NCBI GenBank assembly: GCA_029553375.1
Contig: JAKPCH010000059.1
Location: 34,191-98,190, forward strand
Origin: Deltaproteobacteria bacterium
Lineage (GTDB): Bacteria > Desulfobacterota > Syntrophia > Syntrophales > UBA8958
Reading direction: 5' to 3'
DNA: 64,000 nt
The notes under the pieces are model-generated. The model saw only the letters and a list, made by a program, of their open reading frames with translations, was not told where the DNA came from and did not search any database. The translations under genes were made by a program, and so were the position numbers. Positions within the stretch are counted from its first letter, which is position 1; each line of letters starts with the position of its first letter. Of this stretch, positions 58,310 to 64,000 are shown one piece after another.

Positions 58310-59479
58310 CTAAGGCCGGAACTCCCTCTCGATGCGGGCCATGGCCTCGGCGAGGCGTTCGTCGGGGACCGTGAGGGAGATGCGGATATAGCCCTCACCG
58401 TATTTACCGTAGGCCGTCCCCGCGGCCACGACGATGGCCGTCTTGTCGAAGAGACGGTTGGTGAACTCCAGGGAGGTCATCCCCCCCGGCACGGGGACCC
58501 AGAGGTAGAAGGTCCCCTTGGGGGGCTCAAAATCGATGCCGATCTTTCTCAGGGTGGCGAGGACCAGCTCCCGCCGCCGCGTGTAGATCTCGATCATCCG
58601 GTCGATGTAGGCGGCTTCCCTCCGGAGGGCGACGATGGCGGCGTACTGGATGGGGTTGAAGATCCCCGAGTCGGTGTTCTCCTTGACCTTGCTGATGGCG
58701 GCGATGAGGTCGGCGTTGCCGCAGGCCATCCCGATGCGCCAGCCGCACATGTTGAAGGGCTTGGAGAGGGAGTTGAGCTCCACCCCCACCTCCTTGGCAC
58801 CCTCGGCTTGGAGGAAACTGATCCGCTCCTGGCCCGCAAAGAGGATCTCGCTGTAGGGGTTGTCGTAGCAGACGGCGATGTCGTAGTCCCGGGCGAAGCG
58901 CACGAGGTCGGCGAGGAAGGGCCGGGTGGCGCAGGCCCCCGTGGGGTTGTTGGGATAGTTGAGGAACATGGCCGTCGCCTTCTTCGCCACCTCCGTGGGG
59001 ATAGCGGCGAAGTCGGGCAGGTAGTCGTTCTTGGCGAGGATGGGGACGTTGTAGGGCTCCCCCTCCCCCATAAGGATGCTCGCCCGGTAGGCGGGGTAGC
59101 CGGGGTCCGTCATGAGGACCGTGTCGCCGGGGTTGACCCGGGCGAGGACGAAGTGGTGGCACCCCTCCTTGGAGCCGATGAGGCCCAGGACCTCCGTCGC
59201 CGGGTCCAGGGTGACGCCGTAGCGGTCGGCGTACCAGCGGGCGACCTCCCGGCGGAAGGCGAGCATACCCTTCTCCTCGTCGATGGGGTAACGGTGGTTG
59301 ACGGGGTCGTAGGCCGTCCGGCACAGCTCGTCGATGACGGACCGGGGGGTCTCCTCCACGGGGTCGCCGATGGCGAGGCTGATGACGTCCACACCGTCGG
59401 CCTTGGCCTGGGCGATCTTCTTCCGCAGTTCCATGAACAGGTATGGTGGTATCCTCGTCAAACGTTCCGCCGTTCTCAC
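58310..59479 (-). CDS. dapL: LL-diaminopimelate aminotransferase-like (class I/II aminotransferase)
   Basis: RIPPYLFMELRKKIAQAKADGVDVISLAIGDPVEETP; NYPNNPTGACA; NSLSKPFNMCGWRIG; adjacent to dapF. Confidence 0.85.
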   Translation of the reverse strand: MRTAERLTRIPPYLFMELRKKIAQAKADGVDVISLAIGDPVEETPRSVIDELCRTAYDPVNHRYPIDEEKGMLAFRREVARWYADRYGVTLDPATEVLGLIGSKEGCHHFVLARVNPGDTVLMTDPGYPAYRASILMGEGEPYNVPILAKNDYLPDFAAIPTEVAKKATAMFLNYPNNPTGACATRPFLADLVRFARDYDIAVCYDNPYSEILFAGQERISFLQAEGAKEVGVELNSLSKPFNMCGWRIGMACGNADLIAAISKVKENTDSGIFNPIQYAAIVALRREAAYIDRMIEIYTRRRELVLATLRKIGIDFEPPKGTFYLWVPVPGGMTSLEFTNRLFDKTAIVVAAGTAYGKYGEGYIRISLTVPDERLAEAMARIEREFRP

Positions 59480-59513
59480 CTTTGTCCTCCTCCCGTCTTT
59501 GTAATTATGGACC

Positions 59514-60356
59514 TCAGGGCCGGCCGAAGAGCCACCCCTCCTCCTTGAGACAGCCCTCGCAGACGAGGGCCGTCTTGCCCTCCAGATAAACCTTCTCGAA
59601 TCCCCCCGCCCCCGCCGCGAAATGGATCCGCAGGGTCTCGCCGCTCTTCACCCTCACGGCGACGGGGGACCGGACGAGGCCCTTGGCGGCGGCGACGAGG
59701 GCGCTCGCCACGGAGCCGGTGCCGCAGGCGAGGGTCTCGTCCTCGACGCCCCGCTCGTAGGTCCTAACGGCGATGGTCCCATCGTCGACGACGCGGATGA
59801 AGTTGGCGTTCGTCCCCGCGGGCCGGAAGCGCTCGTGGTACCTCAGGGCCCGGCCGAGGCGGAAGACGTCGCAACCCTCGAGGTCCTTAGCGAAGACCAC
59901 GGCGTGGGGGACGCCGGTGTTGACGCTGTGGACGACGAGGTCCTCCCCTTCGACGGGCAGAACCTCGTCGAGGCTGAGGCCGAAGGGATCCGTCAGGCGC
60001 AGCTTGACCACGGGACCCGTGACCTCGGCGTCGATGAGACCCGCCGCCGTCTCGAAGGTCATCCGGGTAGGGGCGATGCCCTTGAGGAGGGCGAAACGGG
60101 CGGCGCAGCGCCCGCCGTTACCGCACATCTCCACCTCGCTCCCGTCGGCGTTGAAGAAGCGCCAGGAGAAATCGGCCCGGGCAGATTCCTGGATCAGGAT
60201 CAGGCCGTCGGCCCCGACGGAGAGCTTGGGGGTGCAGACGGCCCGGACGAAGTCCTTCACGTCCAAGGCGCCGATGGCGGCCTCCACGGGCCGGGCGCGG
60301 TTGTCGATGAGGATGAAGTCGTTGCCGCTGCCGTTCATCTTGGCAAAGGGGATCAT
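59514..60356 (-). CDS. dapF: diaminopimelate epimerase
   Basis: FAKMNGSGNDFILIDNRA; MCGNGGRCAARFA; ETLACGTGSVASALVA. Confidence 0.95.
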   Translation of the reverse strand: MIPFAKMNGSGNDFILIDNRARPVEAAIGALDVKDFVRAVCTPKLSVGADGLILIQESARADFSWRFFNADGSEVEMCGNGGRCAARFALLKGIAPTRMTFETAAGLIDAEVTGPVVKLRLTDPFGLSLDEVLPVEGEDLVVHSVNTGVPHAVVFAKDLEGCDVFRLGRALRYHERFRPAGTNANFIRVVDDGTIAVRTYERGVEDETLACGTGSVASALVAAAKGLVRSPVAVRVKSGETLRIHFAAGAGGFEKVYLEGKTALVCEGCLKEEGWLFGRP

Positions 60357-60499
60357 GGACCTGTCAACTGCCTCCCTTTGGGGTTAGGGGCCTCCATACC
60401 CCAAATCACGTCGGAGGTGAAGAAAAAAGAAAGGGATTGACAGGGGGCGCACGGTCCGGCTATGAGCCGGGGCGAATACCAGACAGGAGGTTGTCTATC

Positions 60500-60697
60500 A
60501 TGCTGAGTCACGAGGCGGCAAAGGTGAAGGCGATCATCGAGAAGGCCATGGAGGATCACAAGATCACCACGACGGAATACGAGAAGATCCTCGCCGTGGT
60601 CAACGCCGACATGGTCGTCGACTCCCAGGAGAAGCAGCTCCTCGCCCAGCTCCACGAGCTGATCGCCTCCGGTGCCGTGGAACGCGTACCGGGATGA
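60500..60697 (+). CDS. hypothetical protein
   Basis: 65 aa, AGGAGG SD; MLSHEAAKVKAIIEKAMEDHKITTTEYEKILAVVNADMVVDSQEKQLL. Confidence 0.6.
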   Translation: MLSHEAAKVKAIIEKAMEDHKITTTEYEKILAVVNADMVVDSQEKQLLAQLHELIASGAVERVPG

Positions 60698-61443
60698 GGG
60701 CCCCAGGAGCGCCCCGAAGGTCGTCAAGACCGCCGGCAATGACGGGGAGAAGGGGGCCTGACCCCTCTCCCCACATCCTTCGACGCCCCCGGCGGGTCCT
60801 TTCCCTCGTCCTCCTGATCCTGTTTTTCATGCCGGCGGGAGGCCGCGGGGGCGAGGCGCCCCCCGGCGAAGACCCCCTCGCCTTACTGCGCAGGGACCCC
60901 ACGATCACCCATCGCCAGGAGCTCCCCCTCGCCGTCCCCGCCGGTGCCCTCGCCTTCCTCCTGGACAACCCGGCGGTCCTGGGGCGCCTCTGGAAGGCCT
61001 ACAACCTCCAGCCCGCCTACGAGATCACCACCAGAGACGCCTCCATCCACCTCCACGATCCCTCGGGCATCACCGTGGACCTGACGGCGCAGGAGAGGAC
61101 GGGAAACGCCCGCACCTTCTTCGGCCGGGGCAGGGTCAACCACTGGGCCGTCCCTTCCTTCTTCACGGCCGACGCCCTGGCGACGATCAGCCACCGCCGG
61201 GGCCCCGAAGGTCAAAAGGTGGAGGTGAGGATAGTCATGAGGGGCCGCAACGCCCCGTCCCGCCTGGCGATGAGGATATTCTCGGGTCTCTTGGAACGCC
61301 TCATGGAGGGCCGCATCAGGAACAACCTGGCGGACCTGGAAAGGATGGTCCAGGACCTGCGCGCCCACCCCCAGGAGGCGCGGCAACGTCTCCGGGGCGA
61401 GGACCTCTCCGCCGCCGAGGCCCTCCTCAAGGCCGCGGAATAG
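60694..61443 (+). CDS. hypothetical exported protein
   Basis: ATGA overlap with previous gene; N-terminal hydrophobic segment. Confidence 0.6.
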   Translation: MRAPGAPRRSSRPPAMTGRRGPDPSPHILRRPRRVLSLVLLILFFMPAGGRGGEAPPGEDPLALLRRDPTITHRQELPLAVPAGALAFLLDNPAVLGRLWKAYNLQPAYEITTRDASIHLHDPSGITVDLTAQERTGNARTFFGRGRVNHWAVPSFFTADALATISHRRGPEGQKVEVRIVMRGRNAPSRLAMRIFSGLLERLMEGRIRNNLADLERMVQDLRAHPQEARQRLRGEDLSAAEALLKAAE

Positions 61444-61489
61444 AGATCGCCATGGGGCCGCCCAAGGCTTTTTCCGTCTTGCCGCAAGG

Positions 61490-62383
61490 CTATCGAAGCT
61501 TCTGATAGACGGCGTATTGCAGGAAGGTGCTCGTCACCCTGCTTAGATATTTATCCTTGCGGTAGGCGAAATAGCAGGGGCGCTTCAAATCCATGCCGAC
61601 GATTCGCAGCGTCTTGATGACGCCCAGGCGTTCCTCCCGGACGACCACCGCCTTCGAGAGGATCGAGACACCCAGCCCGACCTCCACGGCCTTTTTCACG
61701 GCCTCCGTGTGACCGATCTCCAAGGTGTTTCTTAAGACGACGCCGGAGGCGGCCATTCTCTTTTCGATCACATCCCTCGTGCCCGACCCCCGCCGGGGGT
61801 AAATGAAGGTTTCCCCCGAAAGGTCTAGCGCCTCCACGGCGTCTCGCCGGGCCCACCTGTGGGAACCGGGGATGATGAGCACCAGTTCGTCCTGCATGAA
61901 CGCCTCCATTTTCAACCGCTCGTCCTCCACGGGCGCCCCCAGAAACCCAACGTCGACCCTGTTGGCGAGGACATTCTCCGCCACCTGTCTGTTCATGGTG
62001 ATATCCAGGCTGATATCGATGTGGGGATAGGCGGCCCGGAAACGACCGAGGATCTCCGGCAGGACATAAACGCCCAGGGTGATGCTGGACCCTACCGTAA
62101 GGGCGCCGCGATCCAACCCCTGCAGTTCGTCGAGCTCGACCTTTACCTGCTCGATCATTCCGAAGATGCTGTCGGTCCGCCGGTACAGGATCTCTCCGGC
62201 CTGGGTGAGGGCGACCCTCTTCCCCAGGCGGTCGAAGAGCCTAACCCCGTAATACTCTTCCAAATCCTTTATATATTTACTGATACCGGGCTGGGTGAGG
62301 CAGAGGATCTCCGCCGCCTTCGTAAAACTCCCCTCCCTGGCGGCGACATGAAACACCTTTAACTGGTTGAGATTCACATCCAT
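61490..62383 (-). CDS. LysR-family transcriptional regulator (CysB/CbbR-like)
   Basis: MDVNLNQLKVFHVAAREGSFTKAAEILCLTQPGISKYIKDLEEYYGVRLFDRLGKRVALTQAGE. Confidence 0.93.
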   Translation of the reverse strand: MDVNLNQLKVFHVAAREGSFTKAAEILCLTQPGISKYIKDLEEYYGVRLFDRLGKRVALTQAGEILYRRTDSIFGMIEQVKVELDELQGLDRGALTVGSSITLGVYVLPEILGRFRAAYPHIDISLDITMNRQVAENVLANRVDVGFLGAPVEDERLKMEAFMQDELVLIIPGSHRWARRDAVEALDLSGETFIYPRRGSGTRDVIEKRMAASGVVLRNTLEIGHTEAVKKAVEVGLGVSILSKAVVVREERLGVIKTLRIVGMDLKRPCYFAYRKDKYLSRVTSTFLQYAVYQKLR

Positions 62384-62467
62384 AAATTTTGATTATGAGT
62401 AGGATAAAAACAATTCATTTGACTTATAACACTCTGAGACGGACCATGCAATCAAAAAATTGCGGAG

Positions 62468-62905
62468 GTGGCAACCATGCAAAGAGAAGACTTGGAAAAG
62501 GAAGCTTTCGATTATTTCTACAACGGTTTTTGCTGTTCCGAGGCGATCTCGAAGACGATCATCGATCACTTCGCCGCGGATCCCAAGGGATATCCCGTGA
62601 AGGTGGCCTCGGGTTTTTGCGGCGGCATCGGCCGGTCCCATGAGGATATTTGCGGCGCCTTCACGGGGGGCGTAATCGCCGCGGGGTATCTCTTCGGGAG
62701 GATGGAGCAGGGGAAGGACCTACGTCAAGCCTGTCAAGTGATTCTCGAATATCGCGAGGCCTTTGTCGAGGCGTTCGGGTCGACCAACTGCGCGGCCATC
62801 CTCAAGAGCCTGGGGGACCAGGAAAAGTTCATCAAATGCAAACGGCTGACGGGGAGAGCGGCGGGCCTGCTGGCGGACATCATCGCGAGGCACCTCGAGA
62901 AATGA
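62468..62905 (+). CDS. C_GCAxxG_C_C family protein
   Basis: FYNGFCCSEAISKTI...GFCGGIGRSHEDICGAFTGGVIAAGYLFG; second family copy in the window. Confidence 0.8.
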   Translation: MATMQREDLEKEAFDYFYNGFCCSEAISKTIIDHFAADPKGYPVKVASGFCGGIGRSHEDICGAFTGGVIAAGYLFGRMEQGKDLRQACQVILEYREAFVEAFGSTNCAAILKSLGDQEKFIKCKRLTGRAAGLLADIIARHLEK

Positions 62906-62939
62906 CGGACCCGACGGGATTTCAGGATGCGGTCAAGAG

Positions 62940-63932
62940 ATGAACCTGGCGACGATTCCCAGCAATATCAGACGCCGTCTCGGTAGATACGCCTTCGCGG
63001 TCTTTACCGCAGGCATAGTCGTCGGCAAGCTGCATCCTTTCCCGACGCTGAGACTCCTTATCCCTTTCGCGCTGCTGATGATGTTATTCCCGGCCTTCCT
63101 GGACATGGACCGGGGGCGGCTTTCGTCAATCGCCTCAAGCCCCCTGCCGTTTCTGACGGCCTTGTCTTTGAACATCCTCCTGTCGCCCCTGCTGATGTAC
63201 GCCCTTACGGAAATTATCCGGGGAAACAAGATCACGGCACTGACGGCGGGCCTGCTGATTTTCGGCATGATACCCGCCGGCGGCATGGGACCGGCGTACA
63301 CGGCCATGCTGGGCGGCAACGTCAATCTTTCCCTTGCCATATCGGCGGTGAGTCTCTTTTTGAGCCTCGGCACGGTTCCCCTCTGGAGCCTCGTGCTCCT
63401 CGACAGGATCGTCACCGTCCCGGTCCTTTTGATTACAAAATACTTTTTCCTGATCATCCTCCTGCCGATGATATCGGCCCTTGTGGTCAAGGGCTGGGTG
63501 ACGCGTCGCTTCGGGGAGCCGACCTTCCTGAACGTGAAAGGCGTCTTGGGCGACTTCTCCGTACTCGGGATGATGATGCTGCTGTTCATCATTCCCGTCG
63601 TCAACGGCAGGCTTATCAAGGACAGTCCCTCGTTCATCCTGGAGCTCATCCTCCCGGCCGCGTCGTTCTCCCTGTTGCTCCTCGTCACGGCCACCGTTGC
63701 GGGACGGGCGTTGCGGCTTCCCTACCGAGACCGGATCGCCCTCACCATCGGCGCGACCACCAAGAACACGGCCATCGCCATGGCCCTGGCGACGACGGCC
63801 TTCAGCGGCCGGGAGGCTTTATCCATCGCCGTCGCCGGACCCCTGGTGCAACTGCCCGTCATGCTTTGCTATTTGAACATCCAGACCCGACTTTCCGCCG
63901 GGAGGACAAAGATCGCCAAGGATGATCGTTGA
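62940..63932 (+). CDS. ACR3/bile acid:Na+ symporter-superfamily transporter
   Basis: About 10 TM segments; GLLIFGMIPAGGMGPAYTAMLGGNVNLSLAISAVSLFLS...ATTKNTAIAMAL. Confidence 0.75.
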   Translation: MNLATIPSNIRRRLGRYAFAVFTAGIVVGKLHPFPTLRLLIPFALLMMLFPAFLDMDRGRLSSIASSPLPFLTALSLNILLSPLLMYALTEIIRGNKITALTAGLLIFGMIPAGGMGPAYTAMLGGNVNLSLAISAVSLFLSLGTVPLWSLVLLDRIVTVPVLLITKYFFLIILLPMISALVVKGWVTRRFGEPTFLNVKGVLGDFSVLGMMMLLFIIPVVNGRLIKDSPSFILELILPAASFSLLLLVTATVAGRALRLPYRDRIALTIGATTKNTAIAMALATTAFSGREALSIAVAGPLVQLPVMLCYLNIQTRLSAGRTKIAKDDR

Positions 63933-64000
63933 AAGGTCGAAAGACATGAACCCGGGTTCGACGGCGCCAGGTAAACGATTCGGTGATTGCTGAGTTATTG

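Noticed and set aside
1-64000. CRISPR arrays, IS elements, prophage genes, tRNA/rRNA genes
   Set aside because: No regularly spaced repeats, transposase/integrase motifs or cloverleaf-like sequences seen by eye; tRNAscan-SE/Infernal would be needed to exclude RNA genes fully.

Overview
A 64 kb, mostly very GC-rich, densely coded bacterial chromosomal segment. The gene content suggests an anaerobic, possibly Desulfobacterota/Syntrophales-like organism, but that placement is inference. I recognise about 65 genes: an orphan substrate-binding protein with a SpoIIE/RsbW/STAS partner-switching module; a TetR-HlyD-DHA2-TolC efflux operon; PolX; a B12-dependent acyl-CoA mutase operon; CoA-transferase subunits A and B; two MtnA-family proteins; gatCAB; tatA/tatC; a PBP1A; ftsH; an ilvBNCD operon; fba/fbp; an ECF biotin transporter with birA; dapL/dapF; and a LysR gene with an ACR3/BASS-like transporter. 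I recognised no CRISPR array, rRNA, tRNA or IS element. Main finds: (1) the CoA-disulfide-reductase/NADH-oxidase-like gene at 23554..24885(-) has an in-frame TGA exactly where the catalytic Cys belongs (SYAA-TGA-PMPYYIGD), followed by a perfect 9-bp hairpin with a GGC loop 18 nt downstream. This is a strong selenocysteine/bSECIS candidate that standard ORF calling truncates. (2) The adjacent 'methylmalonyl-CoA mutase' carries the Phe/Gln specificity pair of isobutyryl-CoA mutase rather than the Tyr/Arg pair of MCM. (3) Next to it is a 4-hydroxybutyryl-CoA-dehydratase-family enzyme that keeps the Fe-S ligands but has changed catalytic positions. (4) A probable ilv leader peptide (GVVVVIV) is followed by tandem terminators.
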